DNA of 64,000 nt from Camellia lanceoleosa (taxonomy: Eukaryota; Streptophyta; Magnoliopsida; Ericales; Theaceae). Where the stretch lies: NCBI GenBank assembly GCA_025200525.1, contig CM045762.1, forward strand, positions 26,836,584 through 26,900,583, read 5' to 3'. The notes under the pieces were generated by a model that did no database searches, was not told the origin of the DNA, and worked only from the letters and a program-made list of their open reading frames with translations. Positions 11,967 through 23,149 of the stretch are shown in pieces; the first letter of the stretch is position 1, and the number at the start of each line of letters is the position of its first letter. Position numbers and translations under genes: made by a program.

Positions 11967-12520
11967 AGAGCTATCGTATCTGAGGAGACTAAACCCCTCC
12001 GAGGAGCAAGAGAAACTAGCTACAGAAACCATCACCCATCTCCCCCAATTGGGTCCATCTTGCTTGCATGACTATAATTAATTATATTTTTAAAACAATA
12101 TTTTGCTCCAAGTTCAATGATGCAAGTTAATTCCACGATTATAACCATATGCATGACAATATAACAAGGCATATGTCGGAGAGGAGAAGAGTTCGGTTAA
12201 TTGACTTCGATTTGTTTTCAGTTTTTATTAGCAGCATTCTGAACAAATTAAAGTCGATTTATTTTGAGCAAGACTATCATTTGTAATCACGTAATTTTAT
12301 TATATTTAATTTTTAAAAATAAATAATACATATAATTTTATAAATATATCATATATTTTTATTAAAGATAGATACATTGAAATCACATGAATATGACTTT
12401 AGAATGAATTTATTTATTTTTTTAATATGCATATGAGTTTATAAAATGATCAAGTATGATAAATTTACCAACCTAAACTATGTCTCTCTAATTCGCGTTG
12501 GCTAGCTTCCATTTACCTTT
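11967..12520. other. No gene seen
   Basis: AT-rich flank of the gypsy element. No frame, splice pattern or terminal repeat could be supported. Confidence 0.6.
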
Positions 12521-12525
12521 TATTT

Positions 12526-13890
12526 TACAATCTCACATCGGAAAAAGAAAGAAAAAGTGAATTGTTTCGCTTACATAAAGTGAATCTTATGCTCCCATTT
12601 ATATAAGCAAAAGGATTTTTTAGTGTGAAGCCCGATCAATATCTCATATTCATGTTTTTGATTTTCTTAATTTTAAACAATTAAGAAAATCTCCATTGGC
12701 TAACTTGCATTTAATTTTTATTTTACAATCTCACATAATTTCGATTTTAAAAATAATTTTGTATGATATTTTGAAACTCTCATAGTATTTAACTTTAAAA
12801 TAATTACAATTTCACATCAAGAAAATAAAAAAAATATAAAAAAAGTGAATTGTTTCACTTCTATAAAGTGTTATAATCCCACATCAGGAAAAGAAAGAAA
12901 AAAGCGAGTTGTTTCACTTATATAAAATGAATCTTATAAAAGGAGTTTTAAGGGAGAAACCTTCTAGAAGATCTAAACCCTCATTTTAAAATTATTGAAT
13001 TTTCTTAATTTTAAACAATTTTAAACAATCGCACATCGAGAAAAGAAATAAAATGTAAGTTGTTTCACTTATATAAAGTAAATCTTATACTTTCATTTAA
13101 TATTATAATATTGTGCATGTTTTAGTTGAAGATGGTTTAAATTTTAAAATAAAATTTAAAGGTTTTAATTAATTAATTTTGTTGTAAATTGGTTGGTCTT
13201 TTGACTTAGCCGATTAAGCTAAATTATTTTCAATTTGACTGATTCACTGGTTTAACCATAGTTTTAGCTGTTTTATCAAAATATATATATAACTTAGATT
13301 TGTTTGATTTGAAATAAAGTAAGATTGACCTTATTTGAACGACTGAGATTACTTGATTAGAAATGAATTTCTCGTCTAAACAACTGTTAACTTCTATTTT
13401 ACAATCCCACATCAGGAAAATGAGGAAAATAAATAAAATTAAAAATCCCACATCTGCGCATGTTTTAATTCAAGACAGTTTAAATTTTAAAATCAAAATA
13501 AAATTTAAAATTTTTAATTAATTAATTTTTGTATAAGTTGGTTGGTCCTTTGACCTAGCCGATAGGGTGAACCGTTTTCAGTTTGACTGATTCACTGGTT
13601 TAACTGCAATTTTAGCGGTTTTATTAAAATATATTGGTTAAATTTGTATGATTCGAAATAAATTAAAGATTGATCTAATTAAAGATTAAACGGCTAAGAT
13701 TGCTTGATTCGAAATAAGTTTTCCGCCCAAACAATTGTTAACTTTTAAACAATTAAGAAAATCTACATTAGCTAGCTTTCATTTAATTTTTATTTTATAA
13801 TCCCACATTGAAAAAAAAGAAGAAAAAAGTGAATTGTTTCACTTACATAAAGTGAATCTTATACTCTCATTTATATAAGTAAAATGAGAT
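12526..13890. repeat. Repeated module: CCCACATC ... GTTTCACTTATATAAAGTGAATCTTAT
   Basis: A module of roughly 80 bp recurs in diverged form at about 12526, 12808, 12868, 13026, 13404 and 13798. Each has a (T/C)CCACAT(C/T) start, a purine run, then AGTGAATTGTTTCACTT and ATAAAGTGAATCTTAT. Copies are in the same orientation and separated by a shared ATTTTCTTAATTTTAAACAATTAAG spacer type. The array ends at the Helitron 3' terminus (14089), so it may be the internal repeat of that family. Confidence 0.65.
13115..13745. repeat. Diverged tandem duplication, about 344-bp period
   Basis: The unit starting GCATGTTTTAGTT at 13115 reappears as GCATGTTTTAATT at 13459. It includes TTGGTTGGTC, GACTGATTCACTGGTTTAAC and an ACAACTGTTAAC/ACAATTGTTAAC end. 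Many substitutions separate the copies, so the duplication is old. No coding potential. Confidence 0.75.
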
Positions 13891-14061
13891 TTTTAGTGAA
13901 AAATCTTATAATCAATATCTCATACTAATTTTTTTGATTTTATTAATTTTAAACAATTAAGAAAATTCTGATTGGCTAGTTTCCATTTAACTTTTATTTT
14001 ACATAATATAAAAAAATTAAATATAATTATCATATTTTTATTAAATAATATATTATTTTAT

Positions 14062-14089
14062 CCCGTGCATAACACGGGTGATATACTAG
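14062..14089 (+). mobile_element. Helitron 3' terminus
   Basis: A hairpin CCCGTG-CATAA-CACGGG (14062-14078) is followed by TGATATA and CTAG at 14086-14089, then T. A 3' hairpin 10-12 bases before CTRR, with insertion before T, is the hallmark of Helitrons. The 5' TC end was not securely found; the tandem modules upstream may be its body. No helicase is present, so it is non-autonomous. Confidence 0.7.
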
Positions 14090-14223
14090 TATATTGTATA
14101 AGCAAAAGGGAATTTTTAATAACAAGGCTTGTGGGAGCTCTAAACCCTCAAACTAAATTTTATGATTTTTTAATAATAAAAATATTCTATTCGTTAAACT
14201 CTCATTTAATCATAACAATAAAA

Positions 14224-15090
14224 CTCTAATTATTCCATAAATTGTGATTTTTAAAAGGAAAGTATGTTCAACTATTTCAAAATTTAAATTTGTGTGCCAC
14301 TACGTATGAAAGCAATTCACTCAAATCTAATTATTTTTTATTTTAAAAAAAGTCTATTGGTTAACTTTAATTTAACCATAGCAATTAAACTCTAATTATT
14401 CTACAAATTACGACTTCTAAAAGGAAAGTATACTCAATTATTTCAAAATTTAAATTTGTGTGCTACTAAAACATGAAAGCAATTCACTAAAATCTAATTA
14501 TAATCATACAAAAAAAAAAAAAAAAAAAAACTCTAATTATTCCATAATTTATGATTTTTAAATATATATATATATTTTTCCATTTCAAGATTTAAAATTA
14601 TATGTCATTAAATATGTAAACAATTCAATAGAATCTAAAATTTATAAAAATCTTTCACATTATTTATACTACAACTAATATAGGAATCTTTTTCAAAATT
14701 TATAATAATGCTCCTTTCAAAATTCAATATAGTAAGCTTTCAAAATTATATTTAAAAAAAAAAATCCAAATTATTTTTATTTTTATTTATTTTCAAACCC
14801 ACATACTAAATTTCTTGATTAATTTTTATATATTATTAAAATTTTAAAAAAAATCTATTGGGTAACACTTTTTCAACAATAAAAATATAACTATCTAATG
14901 ATTTATGAAATTTAAAAGAAAAGTATATTAACCCATTTCAAAATTTAAAAGTGTGTCATCTAACCATTAAAAAAAAAATCTAATTTTCTCATAATTTATG
15001 ACTTTTAAAAGGAAAGAACACGAAATCAATTTTAAAAATTTAAAATTTTGTATCAAAAATTATGAGAAGCAATTCATATCTACCATAAAT
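14224..15090. repeat. Diverged tandem repeats, about 110-166-bp unit
   Basis: Units starting CTCTAATTATTC and running through TTTTAAAAGGAAAGTAT, TTCAAAATTTAAA and GTGTG(C/T)(C/T)A begin near 14224, 14390, 14531, 14890 and 14978. The first two are clearest at a 166-bp period. They lie immediately after the Helitron terminus. No coding potential. Confidence 0.7.
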
Positions 15091-15720
15091 TTTCTCTCTT
15101 GCACTCACTGAATTCAAGCCAAATTAGAGTTGATGTTTATCTAAGTGTTTTAACTGTTGGTGATTGGAGCAATTGTGAAGAATTTAATTGATAAATTTTT
15201 TCACTGTAAGTTTATGCTTTTTTATAAAGATTAATTTATAATCTTTAATCTTCCGCATCCTTATTTCTATTCTGCATTTAACAATTATGTTAATTTCTAA
15301 AAATACATGCTTATTTAATCTTAGTGAATTTTAATAAAATGAATCCTCAATCTCTTTGGTCATGGTTTAATGGTTTAAAATCTATATTTATCAAGTGCAT
15401 AAATATAGATGACAAAGGATATTGAAAAAATATTCATATTTATTCGCAATATAGCCAGTAACAAATTTTCATTGTAAGTTTATTCTTCTTCTGAAGGATG
15501 CAGATGGTTATAATATTACTTATGCATTTATGTTTTGTAATTTCCATGATTACATATTTCAAAATTTCTATAAGATTTGCTTTTAATTTTCAAATTTTAT
15601 AGTTGGTGCATTTTTTCTTGAATAATGTTATACTTATTATATATTATATTATATTTTACTGTGTGACTAAGTTTATTTGGTTGTAATTTTAAATTATAAT
15701 TTATTTGATATTTTTATAGC
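15091..15720. other. No gene seen
   Basis: AT-rich DNA. Nothing beyond short homopolymers was recognised. Confidence 0.55.
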
Positions 15721-15723
15721 TTA

Positions 15724-15954
15724 GGCCTCGTTTGGCAAGTGGCTATTTTAGTCTAAAAGTCAAAAAATTACTAAAAAAATCAAAAAGTCAACAACTTATA
15801 CTAAAAAGTCAAAAATTTCATTTTCTCTCTACTTTTTGCACATCTTTTCATAAAAAATCAAAAAGTCATCACAAACATACTAGTTTTTTTTTTACCTCAT
15901 ATTTTAACCAAAAAGCCAAAAAGTTACTAAAATAGCTTGTTCCCAAACGAGGCC
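15724..15954. mobile_element. MITE with ~30-bp terminal inverted repeats and TTA duplication (PIF/Harbinger type)
   Basis: The left end GGCCTCGTTTGGCAAGTGGC matches the reverse complement of the right end, and the match continues into CTATTTTAGT. TTA occurs on both sides (15721-15723 and 15955-15957). A 231-bp length, no coding frame, GGCCTCGTTTGG termini and a TTA duplication all fit a Tourist-like MITE mobilised by a PIF/Harbinger transposase. The 67-codon frame inside is an artefact of Lys/Ser-rich repeats. Confidence 0.88.
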
Positions 15955-15957
15955 TTA

Positions 15958-17470
15958 TTTGGCTAAAAAATAAAGGCTTTTTAAGCTACAATTTGTAACT
16001 TCTTTTTATTTTTTATTTTTTGTAACTTATTTGAAATCCTTGAATACATATGAACATAAGAGTCTCATATCTTTCATTTTAGTAATAACTTTTGAGGCAT
16101 TATGAATATTTACACAATAAAAATATTATATAGATTATCAAAAGCTGCACTACACTAAAAAAATTTACAACTTATTTTAAGTTAATAATTTAAAATTTTA
16201 CATACAATTTATAACTATTATATGGCTCATGCCAAACATTAAACAAAGTTTAAGAAATACAAGGTGTATTTAGGTTAGGGCATAAGTTACATAAGTTTAA
16301 TAATGACTATGAACATAGTTCACTAGCATGTTGATAGTTTTCCTAAATAAATATTTACCAAAATTTTGAATGAGAAAATTTTGCTTAAAACATAGGTTGA
16401 TGATTTGATTTAGAGAATATTTGATAAAACTTAATTATTGATTTTGTGATGTTAAAAGTTTTAATAAAGTATAAAAAAATTTAAATTGCAGAAATTTATT
16501 CATAAATATTAAGTGTGAAAAATGCTAGGAGTATTTGAAAATATTAAATTTATTCGTAAATATTAAATTTTCAAATGCTAGAAGAACTATTTGATTAAAT
16601 ATATAATTTTTTAATAAAAATAGTTTATTGATAAGGTTATTTCATACGTATTTATAATGTATCATGTCTATTTTTTTTTTTTTTTATAAGTTTGTGATTA
16701 ACTCTTAAAAATTTATAAAATTCTTATTTGAAAAGTGAATTGTACATAAATCTATTAACAAATGAGAAAAAAAATTATAAATTCACATATAGTACATATA
16801 TTATCTTTTATTTGAATCATGCTAATTATAGACCAAGTAGTCATTTTGACTCAAGTTACCCATTGTATAAATATCGAGGTTTAGGTACTAGCCATTAAAA
16901 TGGTCACAATAAAAAACTTAGACCTATAGGCTAGAATTAAGTTGTTTTATATACATATTCAGTTAAATTTATTTGTTTTGTATATTAGTTCTAAATTTTT
17001 TTAATATAAAACAATTAAAATATATTAAAAAAATCAAAAATTAAAAATGATCTATAGTGGTGATCAAATTGAGAAAATGGCTTTAGGACTTGCAAAATGT
17101 TCACTTGGTCTAACCTCTAAGAAATTAGTAAATATAATTAACTAATATTTAATGAGATTGTTTGAAAGATTATACCTAGTAGCCTAACAGGATCGAAGTC
17201 ATCGAAGTCTTATTTGAGGAGTGGGTTGAAGATTGAGATCACTGATACTCTATTTTTTTTTTTTTTTTCTATTTTTTTATTTATTCTTCAATTTTGAGAT
17301 TGAATTCTACAAAATATATAATAGATATCAATATAATTATTATATAGAAATTAATTAATGTTAAATAAATTTTCTTTTATATTATAAACAATGTTTTTGT
17401 TATAATTTGATTTCAAAAATAATTTTTAATTATTTATTTTAATCAGTGTATGGCATAGGTATTATGCCAG
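15958..17470. other. No gene seen
   Basis: AT-rich intergenic DNA downstream of the DUF2921 gene's 3' end. T-tracts occur at 16670-16685 and 17250-17268. No supported feature. Confidence 0.55.
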
Positions 17471-17778
17471 TTTCTTTAGATTTCAAAGGAATCATAGTGA
17501 AAAACCTTCATGTAACCATTATTGACATTGGGAAAAAAAAAATGAAAAACATTTTCTGCAGAAGATATTTTCCCGAAAAAGTTTTGCCTAAGAAAATATT
17601 TTCCGTCAAAACACACAGAAACTGCACCTTACTGCAACTAGATACACAAGTATCATTTTTTCTTGTTCAAGATACATAGACAGAGATAGCTTAGCACAAA
17701 CTTACACAACGATAGAACACACAAAACCTATAATTGCAAAACAAACAATTATTTTAAAAGCTTATTTCCTCTAACAAT

Positions 17779-20520
17779 TTACTCACTGCTTACCACAGGC
17801 ACCTTCTCATACACTGCTTCTGCCTCCCTAAATCTCCGGGGAAGGAAAAACCGGCCCCCAAATCGCTGCTGCAAGTAAATGATGATTGCGAATGCTACAC
17901 CCCCACAAGAAATACCGACATCCCAAGCCGTGGAATAATAATCTGCGCTCGGGTTTGCATAGATATATGACACTTCAAATTGTTCGCGAGCATAGTTGTG
18001 AGCCCTATAAAGATCGTACGCGTGTGGTAACAAGCGAACAAATGTTGTTCCAATGTAGAACGAGCGCGAAAGGGGTTTTTCGCCCGAAATTCGGAACATG
18101 TTGAGGAGGATTTGAGGGAAGAGGAACCCATCAAGGACCAAACCACCATAAGATTTTAGATCCCCCCATAGAGAATTTTGTTGATGTACAACAGTAGTAG
18201 CAGCAACATCATAGGAAGAATACATTGAATTGTCGGACTTATTGTTCCTCAAATTGAGAAACAATGCAACCAAAACCCCGACTATGTATAATGGTATCGA
18301 CACAAATAGAGCCTTTTTTTCTGCAACCCACGAGGCCTTTTGGTTGTTTTCGCCTCCCAATCGCGCAGACCATGTCAATTGGAGTAGTCGGAATTGCAAC
18401 AAGAAAGCCACCATTGTCACAATTCTCACCATCACCTCATTAACTTCAAACCATCCACCACTCCTGAGCAATTGGCTACGACTATCGTGCTTTCCCAAGA
18501 AGAGAGTCTCAAAGTTCAACACAAGTGGAATCATGTGCCCGAAAACAAGGATCGCAAGCATGACAAGAGATGCGAGGGGAAGCAATCCCGGGTTTTTCCT
18601 CACATAAAAGATTTGTAACACCACGAAGACACAAGCGAGCGTGTTGGAGATCAAAACCATGGCGATTTCCAAATCCATTCGCCATATTGAATTCCTCGCA
18701 TCCTTGGTGTAGTATGTCGATGCAGACACTTCCAATTGTGCGAAGTAAAGAGGGTCGGTTTCCTTCCTCGTGCTCTTAATGGTTCCATTGATTTTACCCC
18801 CATTTTTTGAATTCATCGGTTGGTATTGGAATTTCACAACCACCTCACAGTCCATTGATTCAGTTTTTGATCTCTGACCATCTTTACTCAGCTCTGTACA
18901 CCCTACCATACAGAGATTTCCTGTTTCCTCATCATAGACACCTTCTGCAGAAATTTGAATGTTGAGTGGATCGGGGGAAAAATTAGTAAGAGATGAAATG
19001 CCATAAATACTTATGGCATAGCTTATATTCAATGGGCCAGTATAGCTTCTCTTTGCCTCCATTTCAGACTCATCGCGCCCTGATCTGAACATGACCATGG
19101 AATTGTCTTCATTACTTTCATCCCCCACCAACACGGGATATGCAGAACCCCAAGCATTTTTCGCCTTGGAATCTTTAATTCTCATGTTGTCAAGCCTCAT
19201 GTCATAAGAATTCGCCTCGGGATATCTCTCCCCCTTTCTTTTAACAGGATTGTTGTTGTTCATTGGGCATGATTTTCCCACTCTTTCCATTTGGGTATAA
19301 TTATATCTCAAACCAGAAACCCTAACCATGTTATTTTCATAGCTTCCAAACATGATTTTGTTGAAATAACCCTCTTCATTGACAGTCTTGGTAGTCCAAA
19401 TCTGCCCAACAATAGCTTCCCTGTTCTTGATTGACCACAAAGCAGGGTACCTCAAGCTCATCCTGATCGAGCAATCGCCAACGTGATCGTCTTTCAAGAC
19501 TCTACAAGCAACCATGCATAACTGGCTCTTTGCCTCATCCCACGACGCCTCTGCAACGAGCGTTGAATTGGGTTGGAAAGGCTGATTGTAACCCATGTAA
19601 CCACCGTTCCCGAATTGTATAAAAAACCGAACCTTTCGCTCATCCTCAGAGCACTGAATCGAGTCCATGGACATCACGCGAGGCAAATACTCAATACCGT
19701 CAATAAGAACAGTGCAATTCTTCTTCTTCGTAGAAGAATTGCACTCGTTCTTGTACTTTAAAACGGCATTGATTCGCCTCTGTGATGAACAGAACATTCT
19801 TGGCGGCAAAGAAAGAGATTGATCCATTGGAAAATCAATCCCACTATCACACCCATTACCAGACTCTCCTGAGTACTTGTAATTACTGGTTTCAGAGAAG
19901 CCCAAGATCCAAACAGGTTTGAAGTAATTCAAATCAGTTGAAGAGCTCAAACTCTCCAAACTTCCAGAAATCAAGCTATCAACTATGGTGGGATTCATGA
20001 CATAGTTGAGCTTCAAAACTGCATGAAAATTGAGATTTTTTGCTGAACCTACCATGCAAATCTTCCCAGATTTCTCTGACAAAAACCCATTTAGCAAAAA
20101 CTTCACTGAACTCCGAGAATCGTTGAAATATCGGCCACGGCGAGAGTAGTAATAATCGTTTGTGGATTGCAAGTGAAGGTAGGCTTCGATTTTGTAAACT
20201 CCATTTGTATTGGTTTTGAAGATGTGTTTGGTGGGTTCGAATGAGATATATTTGTGGGACTTGAAAGAGAATTGAGAGGTGGTGGTGGTGGTGGTGGTGA
20301 GAAGTCCGTCGCCGCCGTGGAAGTAGCTGAGGGGTGATTGGAGATGGGGATAGATTGTGTAGTCAGGAAAAGTTGGCGTTGATTCAGGGACAGTTGAAGA
20401 GCAGTGATCAGAGTAAGAGAGTGATGGTGGGGTTGAAGAAGAGATTGGAGTTGCAGAGAAGATGGTGAAGAGAGAGAGAAGCAAGAAAGATTGAAGAGAC
20501 ATAGCTGCAAATTTCTTCAT
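17779..20520 (-). CDS. DUF2921 membrane protein, 913 aa, single exon
   Basis: It has a signal peptide at residues 1-28 (MKKFAAMSLQSFLLLSLFTIF...), then a large luminal/extracellular region to about 612 with several N-x-S/T sites and paired cysteines (for example the YSDHCSSTVPES block after the signal). At least five hydrophobic segments follow, near 619-639, 650-672, 697-717, 737-757 and 865-885. The GGWFEVNEVMVRIVTMVAFL block and the DGFLFPQILLNMF block are characteristic of the plant DUF2921 family. The length is usual for the family members that lack a RING domain; the FLYING SAUCER proteins share DUF2921 but add a RING finger, absent here. Some databases call such proteins PII uridylyltransferase, which nothing in this sequence supports. 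The biochemical role is not established; an endomembrane or cell-surface site is inferred. The start ATG at 20520 is the first one after the TATA box and directly begins the signal peptide. Confidence 0.93.
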   Translation of the reverse strand: MKKFAAMSLQSFLLLSLFTIFSATPISSSTPPSLSYSDHCSSTVPESTPTFPDYTIYPHLQSPLSYFHGGDGLLTTTTTTTSQFSFKSHKYISFEPTKHIFKTNTNGVYKIEAYLHLQSTNDYYYSRRGRYFNDSRSSVKFLLNGFLSEKSGKICMVGSAKNLNFHAVLKLNYVMNPTIVDSLISGSLESLSSSTDLNYFKPVWILGFSETSNYKYSGESGNGCDSGIDFPMDQSLSLPPRMFCSSQRRINAVLKYKNECNSSTKKKNCTVLIDGIEYLPRVMSMDSIQCSEDERKVRFFIQFGNGGYMGYNQPFQPNSTLVAEASWDEAKSQLCMVACRVLKDDHVGDCSIRMSLRYPALWSIKNREAIVGQIWTTKTVNEEGYFNKIMFGSYENNMVRVSGLRYNYTQMERVGKSCPMNNNNPVKRKGERYPEANSYDMRLDNMRIKDSKAKNAWGSAYPVLVGDESNEDNSMVMFRSGRDESEMEAKRSYTGPLNISYAISIYGISSLTNFSPDPLNIQISAEGVYDEETGNLCMVGCTELSKDGQRSKTESMDCEVVVKFQYQPMNSKNGGKINGTIKSTRKETDPLYFAQLEVSASTYYTKDARNSIWRMDLEIAMVLISNTLACVFVVLQIFYVRKNPGLLPLASLVMLAILVFGHMIPLVLNFETLFLGKHDSRSQLLRSGGWFEVNEVMVRIVTMVAFLLQFRLLQLTWSARLGGENNQKASWVAEKKALFVSIPLYIVGVLVALFLNLRNNKSDNSMYSSYDVAATTVVHQQNSLWGDLKSYGGLVLDGFLFPQILLNMFRISGEKPLSRSFYIGTTFVRLLPHAYDLYRAHNYAREQFEVSYIYANPSADYYSTAWDVGISCGGVAFAIIIYLQQRFGGRFFLPRRFREAEAVYEKVPVVSSE

Positions 20521-20583
20521 TTCAAAAAGAAGATGAAGATAATGAAAGAAATGAGTTCACTTGATGTTGTGGAGAATGTAGGA

Positions 20584-20590
20584 CTTTATA
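20584..20590 (-). promoter_or_regulatory. TATA box of the DUF2921 gene
   Basis: TATAAAG on the - strand lies 64 bases before the ATG at 20520, giving a 5' leader of about 30 nt. The duplication with the 36.3-kb copy ends just beyond this motif. Confidence 0.55.
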
Positions 20591-20593
20591 ATG

Positions 20594-21136
20594 GTGTTTG
20601 ATCATTTTGTCAATTTCAGTATAGTCAGGATGGATAAAGATGAGATTTTGAAACTAAAAATTAAATGTAACGGTGATATTAAGTTATAAATAATATGTAA
20701 AATTATTATTTAATAGTAAAATATTATATAGAATGATGTTACTTAAATATAATGCATTATATCACTGTTACTATTGAAAAAAATAATTATGATTTTGGAT
20801 TTGGAAGTGTTGAAGTAGATCCACTTCAATAAATTGAATGGTTGACCAATCTATTTCAAATTAATTTTATTTTTTTAAATATATGTATTTTTATGTCATA
20901 TGTGTACACATCTAAGTATTTTCTTAGAATTAATTACATTTCAGTTGAGTAAATAAATAATAATTGTAGATAAAAAAATTAAATAAATTACATTTCAGTT
21001 GAATAGTTAAATAATAATTATAGATAAAATATTTTTTAATATAAGTCTACCTAACACGAGAAACACTGGCATCATATACATAAATAAACTTACACCAAGA
21101 AACTTGCATTTCATTAAAAAAAAAAAAAAAAAGAAG
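20594..21136. other. Upstream region of the DUF2921 gene; short tandem duplication
   Basis: AT-rich. A 55-bp direct duplication is seen at about 20936-21028 (ACATTTCAGTTGA repeated, each followed by an AATAATAATT(G/A)TAGATAAA tail). Any promoter elements other than the TATA box must lie here, but none could be named. Confidence 0.5.
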
Positions 21137-21403
21137 ATAAATTACACCGACATCTTTTGAGGTTTATATTTATTACAATTCTCCCCTCACATTTGAAAAA
21201 TTACATTGATTTCCTATTAATTTAATTTTATGTATGATGATCATTACGATGAATGGAGAACTGTTATGCAACTTTAAACCTCAGAGGACAATTTGTAATG
21301 AAACTTTAAATTTTAAAGAGAGGGATATAATTTTCAAAAAGTAAGAGAGAAAATTATAATAAGCATAAACTGAAGGGGGTGTCAATATAATTTACCCCAA
21401 AAA
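21137..21403. mobile_element. Imperfect inverted-repeat element, about 267 bp
   Basis: The left end (ATAAATTACACCGACATC...) and the reverse complement of the right end (GTAAATTATATTGACACC...) match over about 45 bp. A second locus at 23510-23650 has the flanks without this block, giving a paralogous empty site. A related, MITE-interrupted copy lies at 26930-27640. No coding potential; a non-autonomous DNA element is likely. Confidence 0.65.
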
Positions 21404-22429
21404 AAATTAATTAATTAAATTCCACTACCCCCACTTATTTGAGATTTTTATTTTGTTTATAGGTGACGTATTGACTTTTCAACATCTCTATTTCTTGGAA
21501 GTCACGAACTTCAACTGCAGACGGGAAAGGAAACATACCACTATGTACCATTATGAAATTATCATCTAATAATAAGATATCACGGTCTTATTTAAATGTA
21601 ATTATTTTATTTAACACAATTTGCTAATTATCACATCTGTATAGTGAAATATATTATATTTTTATGATAGAATATAATTTATATATATAATGTGTTAATA
21701 TTATTGTACTAAATTTTTTCTTACAAGTTAATTGGGTTTTGAAATAGATTCATTTTAATTATTTGAATTGTTTATTTTAAAGTAGATTTATTTTAAATTA
21801 GTTTTATTTTCACAAGTATATGTTATATATGTATCCATCTATGTGTTTTTTTAGGTATAATTGTATTTTTAGACGAAAATTACATTATAAATGAAATCTT
21901 TCAGTGTAAGTCTGATCCATAGAAATGGATTTACATCGGGAAAATTAGTCTAGGGACCCTTTCCCACTTCTTGTAATAGAAGAGATCCACAAAATTATTT
22001 TTTGATATCTAAGGTCCCTAAACATATATCAGAGAAATTTGACTCTTTGTCTCTCCTTCTCTACTGCAGAGCAATACTTTCTCTCTCTCCGAAACACTAG
22101 AGAGAAGAGATGGGCAAAGTCGATCGAAACCAGACACTCCAAGATCCAACTCTCTCCTCTCTCTTGACCTCCAGAGTTATTGAATGGTATTTTTGCTGGC
22201 AAATCTGGAGGAGAATTGATGTCCTTCATTTTCAAACACCTTGGCTTGAAGACGAAGACATTGCGTGTACGAGTTTCCTAATGAATATCAGGATCAGGGG
22301 AGGAGGTATGGATGCTACAGTCTTCAGAATCGGACTCCGACCCGTCTGTTTCTCCTTCTTCTTCAAATTGTTGTTGATGTTGTTGTTGATCATCAGTATC
22401 TGTAACTAGTTCTTCCGATTCATCTTCTT
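21404..22429. other. No supported gene
   Basis: AT-rich sequence, with a more mixed-composition stretch at 22090-22430 that opens short frames on both strands (68-99 codons). None matches a family I recognise. It lies directly before the polygalacturonase fragment but does not encode the expected upstream part of that protein. Confidence 0.45.
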
Positions 22430-22809
22430 CTCAATGCTCCAAATACCGATGGTATAGACCCAGGTAGGTTGCTTCAATCTCTTTTTTGCATTTATAGATT
22501 TTATATTTATCTATTCAGTTTATCTAACAATCTCCTGGTCAAATATAATATTCACAGACTAAAGCATTAATGTGTGTCTTGAAGATTGTTACATCGAGAG
22601 TGGAGATGATCTTGTAGCGGTGAAGAGTGGGTGGGACCAATACGGTATCGCGATGGCACGTCCAAGCTCTAACATCATCATAAGGAGAGTCTCACTCTCA
22701 GGCACAACTCCAACATGTTCTGGGGTTGGAATAGGCAGTGAAATGTCCAGTGGGATTTCAAACGTTATTGGAGAGGATTTACACACGAGAGATTCAGCAG
22801 CTGGGATGA
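22430..22809 (+). pseudogene. Polygalacturonase (GH28) gene fragment with one intron
   Basis: An exon end reads NAPNTDGIDP and stops at a GT donor (intron 22464-22557, GTAGGT...TTCACAG). The next exon reads VCLEDCYIESGDDLVAVKSG, then WDQYGIAMARPSSNI, GVGIGSEMSSGISN and EDLHTRDSAAG. NTDG, SGDD and the GxGIGSE block are GH28 active-site motifs, closest to the plant polygalacturonase group that acts on cell-wall pectin. The second codon of the second exon is TAA (22560-22562), and similarity stops abruptly after DSAAG, so the catalytic protein is incomplete at both ends. This is a dead fragment, possibly moved by a transposon. Confidence 0.85.
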
Positions 22810-22829
22810 GCCAAAGACCATTTTTGTGA

Positions 22830-23149
22830 AATTGATTCAATTTTCAGTCTTATGCTCTAACTTTGCTTCGAAATTTTCACGAATTTCATCTAGGTGAGGG
22901 ACAATTAATTGAATAGAAAAAAATTCCAAATTGTGAATTGAATTTTTTTTTCATTTGAACTGAATTTTCTCTAGGTTGAAACCAGAAAAATTCCCTAGTT
23001 TTTGAACTGAATTTTCTCTAGGTTGGTCCAGAAAAATTCTTTTGTTTCGAGCTGGAACCTAGAATGCTTAATTTATATAAAACCCAATGTTTGTGAAATC
23101 AAATTTTGAAACCCTCTTGTTGAGAAGGAGAGCAATATTGATGTTGTTC
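22830..23149. other. No gene seen
   Basis: Mixed AT-rich sequence with two similar stretches (GAACTGAATTTTCTCTAGGTTG near 22958 and 23008). No frame of interest. Confidence 0.5.

Larger units (their letters stand above)
17471..20593 (-). repeat. Segmental duplication, intact copy (partner 33219-36297)
   Basis: The similarity to 33219-36297 starts at TTTCTTTAGATTTC and ends at ACTTTATAAT, that is, from about 300 bp past the stop codon to the TATA box of the DUF2921 gene. The two copies are in the same orientation about 15.7 kb apart. Intronless structure here does not mean retrocopying, because 5' and 3' non-transcribed sequence is also copied. Confidence 0.92.

Noticed and set aside
14081..14229. 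85-codon frame near the Helitron end
   Set aside because: Ile/Asn/Leu-rich reading through AT-rich repeats and across the Helitron border.
15732..15935. 67-codon Lys/Ser-rich frame
   Set aside because: It lies wholly inside a MITE.
17886..20510. Several 60-135-codon frames overlapping the DUF2921 gene
   Set aside because: They are antisense or shifted shadows of one well-supported 913-codon gene.
17779..20520. PII uridylyltransferase as function of the DUF2921 protein
   Set aside because: There is no nucleotidyltransferase or HD motif; it is a signal-peptide membrane protein. The label is inherited database text.
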